NCBI GenBank assembly: GCA_965199235.1 | Contig: CBDAQU010000002.1 | Span: forward strand, 1,860,001-1,924,000 | Direction: 5' to 3' | From: BOG-908 sp965199235 | Lineage (GTDB): Bacteria; Pseudomonadota; Alphaproteobacteria; Acetobacterales; Acetobacteraceae | Length of the DNA: 64,000 bases | Shown: positions 16,203 through 25,382 of the stretch, in pieces | How the letters are laid out: every line of letters begins with the position of its first letter | Position numbering within the stretch: the first letter of the stretch is position 1 | Position numbers and translations under genes: made by a program | Notes under the pieces: generated by a model | Seen by the model: only the letters and a program-made list of their open reading frames with translations | Database searches by the model: none | What the model was told of the DNA's origin: nothing

Positions 16203-17117
16203 ATGTTCATGCGCATCGACAAGTTACAGGCTGCCCTGCCCGAGCCGAAGAAGCCCGACCCGAACGCTGCGGCGGCGTTGCAGGAGCTGCTCGGCGGCAA
16301 ATACGGCGAGATGTCCACGCTTGGCAACTACATGTTCCAGAGCTTCAACTTTCGCAACAAGAGCAACCTGCGTCCGTTCTACAGCCTGGTCGCCAGCATC
16401 ACCGCCGAGGAACTCGGCCACGTGGAACTGGTCGCCAACGGCGTGTCCATGCTCAACAACGGTCCTGGAGATCCCAAGGAGAACGTCGACATCTCCAAGA
16501 CGCCGTTCGAAGCGATGCAGGATATCCGGCTGGCCGGCTCGTTCCTGTCCAACGGCGGCGGCGCGATGCCGATGAACTCCAACGGCGCCTCGTGGAACAT
16601 GGATTTCGTGACCTCCACAGGCAATCTGATCATCGACCTGCTGCATAATTTCCACCTGGAATGCGGCGCACGCATCCATAAACTGCGCGTTTACGAGACG
16701 ATGACCGAGCCGACGGGCCGCGAGGTTTGCGGCTACCTGCTCGTCCGAGGGTCGGTGCACGCGCACGCCTATGCGTTGGCGCTGAAAAAGCTGACCGGCG
16801 TGGAAATCGAAAAGATGCTGCCCACACCGAACATAAACCTGAGCAAGATTCCCGAGTGCCAGAAATACCTGAACGAGGGCAGCCATCGCCGGCTGTACAC
16901 GTTCAGCCCCGAAGACTACAAGGAAACCGCCGGCATTTGGGGCAACGGCGAGGTTGCGTTGCCGGGCGACCCGCCGGGCGAGCTCGAATTGGTCGACGGG
17001 CATCCGGACGGCGGCAAGATCGACGAGATGCTAGGCAATTACGGAGCGTTCGCGCCGGACTACGCGCCGCAGGAGATGTTCGACATCGCGACGAAGCTTT
17101 ACAAGGCTTCGCGTTAA
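16203..17117 (+). CDS. Manganese (non-haem) catalase
   Basis: This enzyme disproportionates hydrogen peroxide at a dimanganese centre. The 304-residue product is a normal length. Visible ligands include Glu36 (KYGEMST), Glu69/Glu70 and His73 (AEELGHVE), Glu in the LECGARIHKLRVYE helix, and His in GSVHAHAYA. The C-terminal third is the family's extended tail. It stands alone with a convergent terminator hairpin at 17131-17165. It starts at ATG 16203; a second ATG follows at 16209. Confidence 0.93.
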   Translation: MFMRIDKLQAALPEPKKPDPNAAAALQELLGGKYGEMSTLGNYMFQSFNFRNKSNLRPFYSLVASITAEELGHVELVANGVSMLNNGPGDPKENVDISKTPFEAMQDIRLAGSFLSNGGGAMPMNSNGASWNMDFVTSTGNLIIDLLHNFHLECGARIHKLRVYETMTEPTGREVCGYLLVRGSVHAHAYALALKKLTGVEIEKMLPTPNINLSKIPECQKYLNEGSHRRLYTFSPEDYKETAGIWGNGEVALPGDPPGELELVDGHPDGGKIDEMLGNYGAFAPDYAPQEMFDIATKLYKASR

Positions 17118-17130
17118 ACACGTTCAAAGC

Positions 17131-17165
17131 GCATGGCAGGGCGGGCGCGAGCGCGCCCTGCGATG
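17131..17165. terminator. Bidirectional terminator hairpin between catalase and selB
   Basis: Stem GCAT-G-GCAGGGCG pairs with CGCCCTGC-G-ATGC across a ten-base loop. It lies between two convergent genes, 14 bases after the catalase stop and 8 bases from the selB stop. Confidence 0.7.
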
Positions 17166-17172
17166 CGGCCAT

Positions 17173-19056
17173 TCAGACGCCATGCCGCGGCGGCGCCAAC
17201 ACGCGGCGTTCGGCAACCCGCCGGGTAAACTGAACCGAGTCGAGGTATTCCAGCAGCGGCACGCTGAACTTTCGGGATATGCCGAGAGCGGAGCCGATCT
17301 CGCCGACAAGCAGGCCTTCGCCGCCGAGCAGGGTCGCAAGCTTTTGGCGGGCGACCTCTATCGTGTCGCGATGGAACAACATCTCGCGCTTCTGCACGTG
17401 GTCCGGCGCACGGATCACCACGCCCTCGCGCACCAGCCGGTCCACCAGGCGGCGGCGGGCGATGTCGGGCGCGATCTCCGCCAGGTCGGGCGGGGCCAGG
17501 CCCGCCTGGCGCAACGTCGCGGCAATCTGTGATGCCAGGCGTGCTGCGTCCTGTGCGGCCGCGTGGTCGCGGGCGGCGTGGCGGACGCGGATGGCGGCAC
17601 CGTCACGCGCCAGGGCGCCGGATGCCAGCAGCCTGGCCACCGCTTCGTCCAGCACGGCGCTGCCGGCTTTGGGGATCAGGGTTTTGAGCGTTTCGCGCGC
17701 TGCACCGTCCGGGCGCGCGGCCAGCACGCGCGGCAGCACGGCCATCACCGCCTCCAGCGCCGGGCGGCCCACCACCTCTCCGCTTCTGGTCAGGATCGCC
17801 TCGTCGGCGGGCAGCAGGGCGGCGGCGCGGGCGGGCGCCAGGCCGGCCAGGCGCGCCAGCCGCTCGAGCGTGATGCCTGCGATGCCCGCGCGGGTGATTT
17901 CGCCCGCCACGATGCCGTTCGGCTCGGCACCGGCCAGCGCGCGCAGTCGGGCGAGCACGGCTGGCGCGTGGCGCCGCTCGCGACGCGTTTGCGGGTCCAG
18001 CACCCGGCCGCCCGCCACCGTCCGCACCGGGGAGAGGGTGCGGACGATGAAATGCTCGCGCGCGGGAACCGACACAGCGCTGGCGCAGCGCAGCTGGGCG
18101 AGCGCGGTCCGTCCCGCCTCCAGCGTGTCGCAATCCAGCAGCCGCAGTCGCGCCTCGACCTCCTCGGTGCCGAACAGCAGATGCACGGGCTGCGTGGTGG
18201 CCAGCACCGGCGCGTCGCCGACGGCTCGGATCTGCACCGACAGCCATTCCGAGGGCGGCAGCGCGCCTGGCGCCGCCAGTGCCGCGCCGCGGGCCGCGCC
18301 GGCCGGTTCCACGCCGCGCAGGTTGACCGCCACGCGCCGGCCCGGCTGCGCGCTGGCCACCCGGACGCCGTGCACCTGCAGGCCGCGGACGCGCGCCAGC
18401 GTTGCTGCCGGCGCGATCTCGACCGTGTCGCCCACGGCCAGCCCGCCGTGCCGCAGGGTGCCGGTCACGACCGTGCCGTGTCCCGGCCGTGAAAAGGCGC
18501 GGTCGACGGGCAGGTAGGCGAACCCGTCATCGGCTGGCGGCCGAAGGGCCTGCATCTCGCCCGCGATGGCCGCGCGCAGCGCGTCCAGGCCGGCGCCGGT
18601 GCGGGCCGACACCGGCAGGGCGGGGCCGGCCCGCAGCCCTGCCCGCTGCACCAGGGCCGAGGCGGCTTCGGCGCTGGCGGCAACCTGCCCCGCATCGGCC
18701 AGGTCGGTCCTGCTAATCACGACGATGGCGCGGTCCACGCCGAGCAGGGCGGCGATGTCGAGGTGTTCGCGGGTTTGCGGCATCACGCCCTCGCGCGCAT
18801 CGACCACCAGCAGCAGGGCGTCGGTGCCGGTGGCGCCGGAGACGGCGGTGCGAACGAAGCGTTCGTGGCCGGGCATGTCGATCAGGTCGGCCGCGCCGCC
18901 CTCGATGCTCATATGCGCGAAGCCGAGGGCGATGGAGATGCCGCGCGCGCGCTCTTCCGGCAGACGGTCGGTCTGCATGCCGGTCAGCGCGCGCACCAGC
19001 GCGGTCTTGCCGTGGTCCACGTGGCCGGCGACGCCGAGCACCAGGCGCCGGCTCAT
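17173..19056 (-). CDS. selB: Selenocysteine-specific elongation factor SelB
   Basis: SelB delivers Sec-tRNA(Sec) to UGA codons marked by a SECIS hairpin. The 627-residue product has the GTPase P-loop GHVDHGKT (11-18), DMPGHERFV (G3) and SRTD at the G4 position, three EF-Tu-like domains, and C-terminal winged helices that bind SECIS RNA. The start at 19056 gives the 4-base ATGA overlap with the selA stop, so translation is probably coupled. A longer frame upstream is antisense to nothing useful and lies inside selA. Confidence 0.95.
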   Translation of the reverse strand: MSRRLVLGVAGHVDHGKTALVRALTGMQTDRLPEERARGISIALGFAHMSIEGGAADLIDMPGHERFVRTAVSGATGTDALLLVVDAREGVMPQTREHLDIAALLGVDRAIVVISRTDLADAGQVAASAEAASALVQRAGLRAGPALPVSARTGAGLDALRAAIAGEMQALRPPADDGFAYLPVDRAFSRPGHGTVVTGTLRHGGLAVGDTVEIAPAATLARVRGLQVHGVRVASAQPGRRVAVNLRGVEPAGAARGAALAAPGALPPSEWLSVQIRAVGDAPVLATTQPVHLLFGTEEVEARLRLLDCDTLEAGRTALAQLRCASAVSVPAREHFIVRTLSPVRTVAGGRVLDPQTRRERRHAPAVLARLRALAGAEPNGIVAGEITRAGIAGITLERLARLAGLAPARAAALLPADEAILTRSGEVVGRPALEAVMAVLPRVLAARPDGAARETLKTLIPKAGSAVLDEAVARLLASGALARDGAAIRVRHAARDHAAAQDAARLASQIAATLRQAGLAPPDLAEIAPDIARRRLVDRLVREGVVIRAPDHVQKREMLFHRDTIEVARQKLATLLGGEGLLVGEIGSALGISRKFSVPLLEYLDSVQFTRRVAERRVLAPPRHGV

Positions 19057-20435
19057 TGCGCGGCGGCCCGCACGGCCTCGGCGACCCAGGGCAGGTCGCC
19101 GTCCGACAGCGTCAGCACGTCCAGCAGCAGGGCGCCCGCGTGGATCCGGCCGGCCACCGCCGGGCGGTGCGCGCGCAGGCGTCGGGCCAGCGCGTCGGCC
19201 GACATGCCCTCGACGCTGACGCTGACGGCGCGGCTGGGGATGCTCTGGCCTGGCAGCGCGCCGCCGCCGGCATGGCCCGTCGTCTGCTCCACCGCGGCCT
19301 CGCAGCAGGCGGAGAGGAGGGCGCACAGATGTTCGGCGCGGGCCTGCAGCACCGGTTCGGTCTGGGCGAGCGTGCGCAGCACGGGAACGCTGCGGCGTGC
19401 GCCGGCGGGATCGGTGTGCAGGCGAAGCGTGGCTTCCAGGGCGGCCAGCGTCATCTTGTCCAGGCGCAGGGCCCGCAGCAGCGGGTGGCGTCGCATCCGG
19501 TCGATGGCGGCGGCGCGCCCCACCAGCAGGCCGGCTTGCGGGCCGCCCAGCAGCTTGTCGCCGCTGAACGCCACCACGTCGCTGCCGGCGGCGATGCTCT
19601 GCGCGACGGTGGGCTCCAGCATGGCCAGCGCGTTGGGCAGGGGGGAAAGCGTGCCGCTGCCGAGGTCGTCCATCAGCAGCAGGCCATGCTGGCGGGCCAG
19701 GGCGGCGAGCTCGGCCAGGCCGGCGGCCTCGGTGAAGCCGACCATCGCGAAATTGCTCTGATGCACCTTCAACAGCATCTTGGTCCGCGGCGTTATTGCG
19801 GAGGCGTAGTCGGAGAGGCGCGTCTTGTTCGTGGACCCGACTTCGACCAGCCGTGCGCCGCCCTGCTGGATGATGTCCGGGATGCGGAACCCGCCGCCGA
19901 TCTCCACCAGTTCGCCGCGGGAGACGATCACCTCGCCGTCGCCTGCGAGTGCGGTCAATGCCAGAAACATGGCGGCGGCGTTGTTGTTGACCGCAATGGA
20001 GGATTGCGCGCCGGTCAGGGTGACGAGCAGGGCTTCGACACCGGGCGCGCGTGCGCCGCGGCGGCCGGTATCGAGGTCGAATTCCAGGTTGCAGGCCTGC
20101 ATCGCCTGGGTGGCTGCCTCCACCGCCTCGGCGGCCAGCGGCGCGCGGCCGAGGTTGGTGTGCACGACGATGCCGGTGGCGTTCAGCACGCGCCGCAACG
20201 CCGGGCCGGACCCGGCCGAAAGCGCTGCTTCCGCCCTTGCCAGGATTGCGGCGTCGCTCGGCACGGCGGGCAGGTCGCTCGCCAGCAAAGCTTGGCGGAC
20301 GAACGCCAACTCCGCCCGAAGCGCATCGGTCAGCGTGGCGCGGGGCCAGTGCGTGCCGCGTGTTTCGGTCAATTCCAGCAAGCGCTGTAGCGGCGGCAAC
20401 TGTCGCAGCATTTGCCTGATTTCGGTGTCCGCCAA
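19053..20435 (-). CDS. selA: L-seryl-tRNA(Sec) selenium transferase
   Basis: SelA converts Ser-tRNA(Sec) to Sec-tRNA(Sec) using selenophosphate and PLP. The 460-residue product has the PLP lysine in SGDKLLGGPQAG (Lys294), the GIVVHTNLGRAPL motif and the ALLVTLTGAQSSIAVNNNAA region. Length and order match bacterial SelA. It overlaps selB by four bases and diverges from selD across 186 bp that contain a family C repeat. Confidence 0.96.
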   Translation of the reverse strand: MADTEIRQMLRQLPPLQRLLELTETRGTHWPRATLTDALRAELAFVRQALLASDLPAVPSDAAILARAEAALSAGSGPALRRVLNATGIVVHTNLGRAPLAAEAVEAATQAMQACNLEFDLDTGRRGARAPGVEALLVTLTGAQSSIAVNNNAAAMFLALTALAGDGEVIVSRGELVEIGGGFRIPDIIQQGGARLVEVGSTNKTRLSDYASAITPRTKMLLKVHQSNFAMVGFTEAAGLAELAALARQHGLLLMDDLGSGTLSPLPNALAMLEPTVAQSIAAGSDVVAFSGDKLLGGPQAGLLVGRAAAIDRMRRHPLLRALRLDKMTLAALEATLRLHTDPAGARRSVPVLRTLAQTEPVLQARAEHLCALLSACCEAAVEQTTGHAGGGALPGQSIPSRAVSVSVEGMSADALARRLRAHRPAVAGRIHAGALLLDVLTLSDGDLPWVAEAVRAAAQ

Positions 20436-20478
20436 CTCTGTCCTAAACTCCTCGATTCGAGACGCCGATCACAGCCCG

Positions 20479-20600
20479 TTTTCAAACGCGCCACGGCGAG
20501 TCATCCGGCACGTGTTTTGAGAACAGGAGCGGCCGTTTTGGGCCGTGAGCACCGGCAGCGCAAAACGCGTGTTGGATGGCCGCTGTTATAGCATCTAAAA
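20479..20600 (+). repeat. Dispersed repeat, family C, copy 2
   Basis: The segment matches 58384-58507 in order: TTTCAAACGCGCCA, a CGAGTC block, TTTTGAGAAC-GGAGCGG, GGGCCGTGAGC and GATGGCCG-TATAGC. It fills most of the selA-selD divergent gap. Confidence 0.65.
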
Positions 20601-20621
20601 CGGGCTGAAGGAGCGCTTCAG

Positions 20622-21683
20622 ATGATGCAAGACGAACCCCGCCTGACGTCGCTCGCGCATGGCGGCGGATGCGGCTGCAAACTCTCGCCTGCGGTGCTGC
20701 AGGACCTGCTGTCCAAGCTGCCGGCGGGCGTGCATCCCGGCCTGCTGGTGGGCACGGAGACGGGCGACGACGCGGCCGTGTACCGGCTGAATGACGCCCA
20801 GGCGTTGATCGCGACCACCGACTTCTTCACCCCGATCGTGGACGACCCCTATGAGTTCGGCCGCATCGCCGCCGCGAACGCGCTGTCGGACGTCTATGCC
20901 ATGGGCGGTGCGCCGATCATGGCGCTTGCTCTTCTGGGCATGCCGCTGGGCAAGGTCTCGGTGGGGACGGTGCAGCGCATCCTGGCCGGCGGTGCGTCGG
21001 TATGCGAGCGCGCTGGCATTCCCGTCGCCGGCGGCCACTCGATCGACAGTCCAGAGCCGATCTACGGCCTGGTGGCGCTCGGCCTGATGCATCCGGAGCG
21101 CGTGCTGCGCAACAGCGGCGCGCGGGACGGCGACGTGCTGATCCTGACCAAGGGGTTGGGGGTGGGCGTGTTCAGCGCGGCGTTGAAGGCCGGAGCACTG
21201 TCGGACGCCGACTACGCGACGATGATCAAATCGGCGACCCACCTCAACGACGTGGGCCGGCTGCTGCCGGAGTGGGACGGCGTGCACGCGGCGACCGACG
21301 TGACGGGTTTTGGCCTGCTGGGCCACGCGCTGGAACTGTGCCGCGGCTCGGGCCTGTCCGGCATCGTGCGCGCGGGCGCCGTCCCGTTGCTTCCGGGCGC
21401 CGAGGCTTTGGCCCGCGCGGGGGTGGCGACAGGGGCGGCCGCCCGCAACTGGGCCAGCTACGGCGGCTCGGTGAGCGGGGCGGATGCGCTGGAGGATTGG
21501 CGGCGCGCCCTGCTGTGCGATCCGCAGACCAGCGGCGGGCTGCTGATCGCGGTCGCCGAGGACACGGCGCGGTTTACGGTCGCGCGGCTGCAGGATGCGG
21601 GCTTTCCCGCGTCGGCCACTGTGGGGACGGTGCACGGGGATGGTGATTCAGAGCGGTCGTCCATGCTGCGTCTGGTGGCATGA
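20622..21683 (+). CDS. selD: Selenophosphate synthase
   Basis: SelD makes selenophosphate from selenide and ATP. The 353-residue product carries GGCGCK with catalytic Cys17 and Lys20 at the same positions as the E. coli enzyme, so it is the cysteine form, not a selenoprotein. AIRS-type ATP-binding motifs follow (TGDDAAVY, then GGHSIDSPEPIYGL). AAGGAG lies about nine bases before the ATG pair at 20622/20625. It diverges from selA-selB; no selC tRNA is seen in this window. Confidence 0.96.
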   Translation: MMQDEPRLTSLAHGGGCGCKLSPAVLQDLLSKLPAGVHPGLLVGTETGDDAAVYRLNDAQALIATTDFFTPIVDDPYEFGRIAAANALSDVYAMGGAPIMALALLGMPLGKVSVGTVQRILAGGASVCERAGIPVAGGHSIDSPEPIYGLVALGLMHPERVLRNSGARDGDVLILTKGLGVGVFSAALKAGALSDADYATMIKSATHLNDVGRLLPEWDGVHAATDVTGFGLLGHALELCRGSGLSGIVRAGAVPLLPGAEALARAGVATGAAARNWASYGGSVSGADALEDWRRALLCDPQTSGGLLIAVAEDTARFTVARLQDAGFPASATVGTVHGDGDSERSSMLRLVA

Positions 21684-22026
21684 ACGTCGCCCTTCGCTCC
21701 TGGATCGCCGACGAGTTCCTCGCGTGGGAGGAGCAGCAGGAGCCGGCGACGATTTCGACGGGGTGCGCCCGGTCGCAACGATCGGCGGTGTCTTTGCGCA
21801 CGACGCCATAGAGGTGAACCTGGTCATAGCGCTCGGCAACGCCTGCGCGGCAACCCTGCCGCGTCCACGGTAAAAGCTTAAAACTACCTGTAATGGCCAG
21901 CATTGGTTGCCTCGACGCGCGGATGCCACGCTGCAAAGGCCGGAGATCGGGATAGAGTTGTCGATGGCCGGGCTTTACGCCGGGTTGGAGATGACCAGCG
22001 GCTTGGATCATCAGCGGCTTGAGTGA
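21680..22026 (+). pseudogene. Uma2 (DUF820) family nuclease-like gene, frameshifted and shortened
   Basis: Pieces of one Uma2 protein appear in order but in different frames. They are a start with SWIADEFLAWEEQQE, then FDGVRPVATIGGVFAHDAIE with VNLVIALGNA, then PCRVHGKSLKLPVMAS, and finally LQRPEIGIELSMAGLYAGLE ending at TGA 22024-22026. The catalytic middle (usually P-D-x(n)-E-x-L/K) is largely missing, so there is both frameshifting and an internal deletion. Uma2 proteins have a PD-(D/E)XK-like fold and are often scattered in bacterial genomes. The gene starts at the selD stop (ATG overlaps). Confidence 0.72.
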
Positions 22027-22109
22027 GATCGTTGACGACCGATCGTGACCGCTCCTCCTGTGTGCGATCTCGGCTTGATCGTCACACAACGCAAGCCGAA
22101 GGTCGTGCA

Positions 22110-22970
22110 GTGAACATCCTCTCGATCCAGTCCTCGGTCGCCTACGGCCATGTCGGCAACAGTAGCGCCGTCTTTCCGCTGCAGCGCCTCGGCGTCGAGG
22201 TCTGGCCCATCGCCACGGTGCAGTTCTCCAACCACCCTGGCTACGGCACGCATACCGGCGCCGTAACCCCGCCGGAGACCATCCGCGCGTTGATCGACGG
22301 GGTGGAGGCGAGGGGCGTGCTGACCGGCTGCGACGCGCTGCTCACCGGCTACGTGGGCGACCCTGGCACCGGCGCCTGCCTGCTGCACGCGGCCGCCCGC
22401 CTGCGCGCGGCCAATCCTGCTTCCCTGTGGTGCTGCGACCCGGTGATCGGCGATGACGGGCCTGGCGTCTACGTCGGCGCCGGCATCGCGGAGTTCTTCC
22501 GCGACCAGGCGGTGCCGCAGGCCGACGTGCTGACGCCCAACCAGTTCGAGCTGGCGCAGCTGACAGGGCAGCCATGCCACACGTTGGAGCACGCCGGGCT
22601 GGCGGTAGCGCGCCTGCAGAAACGCATGCGGGGCGGCGGGCCGCGCGCCGTGCTCGTCACCAGCCTGCGCACCGAGGACACGCCGTCCGACGCCACCGAC
22701 CTGCTCGCCGCCGGCGCCGATGAGTGCCACAGGCTGCGCACGCCATTGCTTGACCTCGCCGTCAACGGCGCCGGCGACGCGGTGGCCGCGCTGTTCCTGT
22801 TCCATCTGCTCCGCACGCGCAGCGTGGCGCTGGCCATGGAGCGGGCCGCCAGTTCGATCCACGGCGTGATCCGCCGCACGCTGCAGGATCGCAGCAGGGA
22901 GCTCTCGATGGTGGCGGCGCAGGACCAGCTCGTCAGTCCTGATCAGATGTTTTCAAGTACACGCTGCTGA
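22110..22970 (+). CDS. pdxY: Pyridoxal kinase
   Basis: PdxY phosphorylates pyridoxal in vitamin B6 salvage. The 286-residue product begins MNILSIQSSVAYGHVGNSSA, contains FSNHPGYG (substrate loop), CDPVIGDDGPGVYV and LTPNQFEL, and the ribokinase-fold anion hole with catalytic Asp in LDLAVNGAGDAVAALF. GTG 22110 is chosen because the family start matches and GAAGG lies seven bases upstream. It stands alone between the Uma2 remnant and the ABC exporter. Confidence 0.93.
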   Translation: MNILSIQSSVAYGHVGNSSAVFPLQRLGVEVWPIATVQFSNHPGYGTHTGAVTPPETIRALIDGVEARGVLTGCDALLTGYVGDPGTGACLLHAAARLRAANPASLWCCDPVIGDDGPGVYVGAGIAEFFRDQAVPQADVLTPNQFELAQLTGQPCHTLEHAGLAVARLQKRMRGGGPRAVLVTSLRTEDTPSDATDLLAAGADECHRLRTPLLDLAVNGAGDAVAALFLFHLLRTRSVALAMERAASSIHGVIRRTLQDRSRELSMVAAQDQLVSPDQMFSSTRC

Positions 22971-23108
22971 TCCGCCGGGCAGACACCCGACGAAAAAACT
23001 TGGGTGAGCCACACTACGGCTCCCCGAACGCCCCAATTCCGCCGCGTTGCAGCGCTAGACAAAGGCGGTCGGATCAAACGGGTCCGACATCTGCCAGGAC
23101 GCAGTGCG

Positions 23109-24863
23109 ATGTCGTTAGTCAAAGTGTATGGACGGGTTCTGGCGCTGCTCGCGAAAAATCACCGGATGATCGCCATGCTGGCGGCCGGCAACCTCGGCGT
23201 GGCCGCGCTGCAGTTCCTCGATCCTCTGCTGTTCGGCCGCGTGATCGGGCTGCTGGCCCGCACCGACACCACCCCGCACGCCCAGTTGTTCGCCGAGGGC
23301 ACGCGCCTGGTGATGCTGTGGATCATGATCGGCGCGTGCGGCATAGGCGTGAACATCGCCGTCGCCATGGGGGCCGAGCGGCTGGCGCACCGCACGCGGC
23401 TCAGCGCCATCCAGCGCTGCTTCAACCACGTGCTGACACTGCCGAGCTCGTTCCATTCGGGCGTGCAGTCGGGCAGCGTGCTGAAGACGATGGTGTCCGG
23501 GTCGGACGCGCTGTTCGGGCTCAGCCTGTCGTTCTTCAAGGAAAACCTGGCGACCTACGTGGCGGTGCTCGTGCTGCTGCCGCTTTCGGCTTTCCTGAAC
23601 TGGCGCCTGTCGCTGGTGCTGGTGGCGCTGGTCTGCGTGTTCGTCGGCATCACCACCTTCGTCATCCGCCGCACCCAGTCCAGCCAGCGCGAGGCCGAAG
23701 CCGCGCATTCGGTGCTGGCCGGCCGCGCGCAGGACGCGCTGTCAAACGTGGTTGCCGTGCAGTCCTTCGGCCGGCTGCAGGCAGAGGCGCGTGCCTTTGC
23801 AGAGATCATCGAGAACGTCATCCGCCTGCAATTTCCGGTGCTGAACTGGTGGGCGCTGGTCACCGTGCTGACGCGCGCGTCCAGCACGCTTGCCGTCATC
23901 ACCATCGTGGTCGCCGGCGCGCTGCTGCACATCCACGGCAAGGCCAGCGTCGCCGAGATCGTGTCCTTCATGGGCTTCTCCACCCTGCTGATCGGCCGTC
24001 TGGAGGGCGCGGTGAATTTTTCCTCCAGCCTGTTCATGCGCGCACCCGGCATCGCCGACTATTTCACCCTGATCGATACCGCGAGCTCGGTGCCCGAGCG
24101 CAGCGACGCCCACGAGCTGGAGGTGACGCATGGCGAGGTGTCGTTCGAGCAGGTGAGCTTCGCCTATCCAGGCGGCCCCGCCATCCTGTCGGACGTGTCG
24201 TTCGTGGCCCATCCGGGCACGGTCACTGCGCTGGTGGGCGCCACGGGTGCGGGCAAGTCCACGGCGATGCACATGCTGCAGCGCCTGTGGGATGCGCAGA
24301 GCGGCGGCATCCTGATCGACGGGCAGGATCTGCGCGACGTGTCGCTCGACAGCCTGCGAAACTCGATCGGCGTGGTGTTCCAGGAAAGCCTGCTGTTCAA
24401 CCGCACCATCCGCGAGAACCTGCTGGTGGGCCGGCCGGACGCGACACAGGCCGAGATCGAACACGCCTGCCGCCTGGCCGAAGCGCACGACTTCATCTCC
24501 CGCCAGCCGCAGGGCTACGACACGCAGGTGGGCGAGCGCGGGGTCACGCTGTCGGGCGGACAGCGCCAGCGCCTGGCGATCGCACGCGCCCTGCTGAAGG
24601 ACGCGCCGATCCTGATCCTGGACGAAGCCACCTCGGCGCTGGACGCGGCGACCGAAGCGCGGGTCTCTCGGGCGATGGCCAACCTGATGCGCGGGCGCAC
24701 CACTTTCGTGATCGCGCACCGGCTCTCCACCGTGCGGGATGCCGACGAAATCCTGGTGTTCGACGCCGGGCGGATTGCCGAGCGCGGGACGTTCGATGGG
24801 CTCATCCGCGAGAACGGCCGGTTCGCCGAGCTGGTCCAGAACCAGTTGGCCGGCGTTTCCTGA
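23109..24863 (+). CDS. ndvA: NdvA-like glucan ABC exporter (fused permease/ATPase)
   Basis: The 584-residue half-transporter has six membrane helices in its first 320 residues. The ATPase domain has Walker A GATGAGKST (about 377-385), signature LSGGQRQRL and Walker B ILILDEATSALD. The opening MSLVKVYGRVLALL and FGRVI motif match NdvA/ChvA exporters of cyclic beta-1,2-glucan. The ndvB synthase is not in the window, so the cargo is inferred. ATG 23109 follows CAGGA at nine bases; an upstream in-frame extension is not family-like. Confidence 0.88.
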   Translation: MSLVKVYGRVLALLAKNHRMIAMLAAGNLGVAALQFLDPLLFGRVIGLLARTDTTPHAQLFAEGTRLVMLWIMIGACGIGVNIAVAMGAERLAHRTRLSAIQRCFNHVLTLPSSFHSGVQSGSVLKTMVSGSDALFGLSLSFFKENLATYVAVLVLLPLSAFLNWRLSLVLVALVCVFVGITTFVIRRTQSSQREAEAAHSVLAGRAQDALSNVVAVQSFGRLQAEARAFAEIIENVIRLQFPVLNWWALVTVLTRASSTLAVITIVVAGALLHIHGKASVAEIVSFMGFSTLLIGRLEGAVNFSSSLFMRAPGIADYFTLIDTASSVPERSDAHELEVTHGEVSFEQVSFAYPGGPAILSDVSFVAHPGTVTALVGATGAGKSTAMHMLQRLWDAQSGGILIDGQDLRDVSLDSLRNSIGVVFQESLLFNRTIRENLLVGRPDATQAEIEHACRLAEAHDFISRQPQGYDTQVGERGVTLSGGQRQRLAIARALLKDAPILILDEATSALDAATEARVSRAMANLMRGRTTFVIAHRLSTVRDADEILVFDAGRIAERGTFDGLIRENGRFAELVQNQLAGVS

Positions 24864-24871
24864 GTGGGGCG

Positions 24872-24895
24872 GGCCAGGGCAGGCGCGCCCTGGCC
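24872..24895 (+). terminator. Hairpin after the ABC exporter gene
   Basis: Stem GGCCAGGGC/GCCCTGGCC with loop AGGCGC begins eight bases after the stop codon. No T-run follows. Confidence 0.55.
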
Positions 24896-24929
24896 TTACC
24901 CCGGCCCACCATGCTAACGCGGCAGCAGT

Positions 24930-25382
24930 ATGGCTCTCCCGCTCATCGCCGTCTTCAACGGTCCGAACCTAAACCTTCTCGGCGCGCGCGAGCCTGCGCT
25001 CTACGGTGCGGCCACCATCGACGATCTGGAGGCCCTGTGTGCCGAGACCGCGCAGGCGTTGGACCTGTCGATCGACTTCCGGCAATCGAACCATGAGGGC
25101 GAACTGATAACCTGGGTGCAGGAATGCCGCACCCGCGCCAGGGGCATCGTGATCAACCCCGGCGGCTACAGCCACACCTCTATCGCGCTGATGGACGCGC
25201 TGCTCGCGGTCGGGCTGCCCACCGTGGAGGTCCACCTGACCAACATCCACGCGCGCGAGGAGTTTCGCCGCGTCTCGCTCGTCTCACGCGTGGTGCAGGG
25301 GGTGATCTGCGGGCTGGGCATACGCGGCTACGGGCTGGCGCTGACTGCCCTGGCCGAGCTGCTGCTGGACGAGGACCAATGA
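24930..25382 (+). CDS. aroQ: Type II 3-dehydroquinate dehydratase
   Basis: AroQ makes 3-dehydroshikimate in the shikimate pathway. The 150-residue dodecamer-type enzyme shows NGPNLNLLG, catalytic Tyr25 (LYG), FRQSNHEGEL, INPGGYSHTS and the HLTNIHAREEFR region with catalytic His. The stop overlaps the accB start (ATGA). The aroQ-accB-accC arrangement is common in alphaproteobacteria. Confidence 0.96.
   Translation: MALPLIAVFNGPNLNLLGAREPALYGAATIDDLEALCAETAQALDLSIDFRQSNHEGELITWVQECRTRARGIVINPGGYSHTSIALMDALLAVGLPTVEVHLTNIHAREEFRRVSLVSRVVQGVICGLGIRGYGLALTALAELLLDEDQ

Noticed and set aside
20436..20621. Possible selC tRNA between selA and selD
   Set aside because: No long variable arm, TCA anticodon loop or T-arm is present; the gap is mostly a dispersed repeat.
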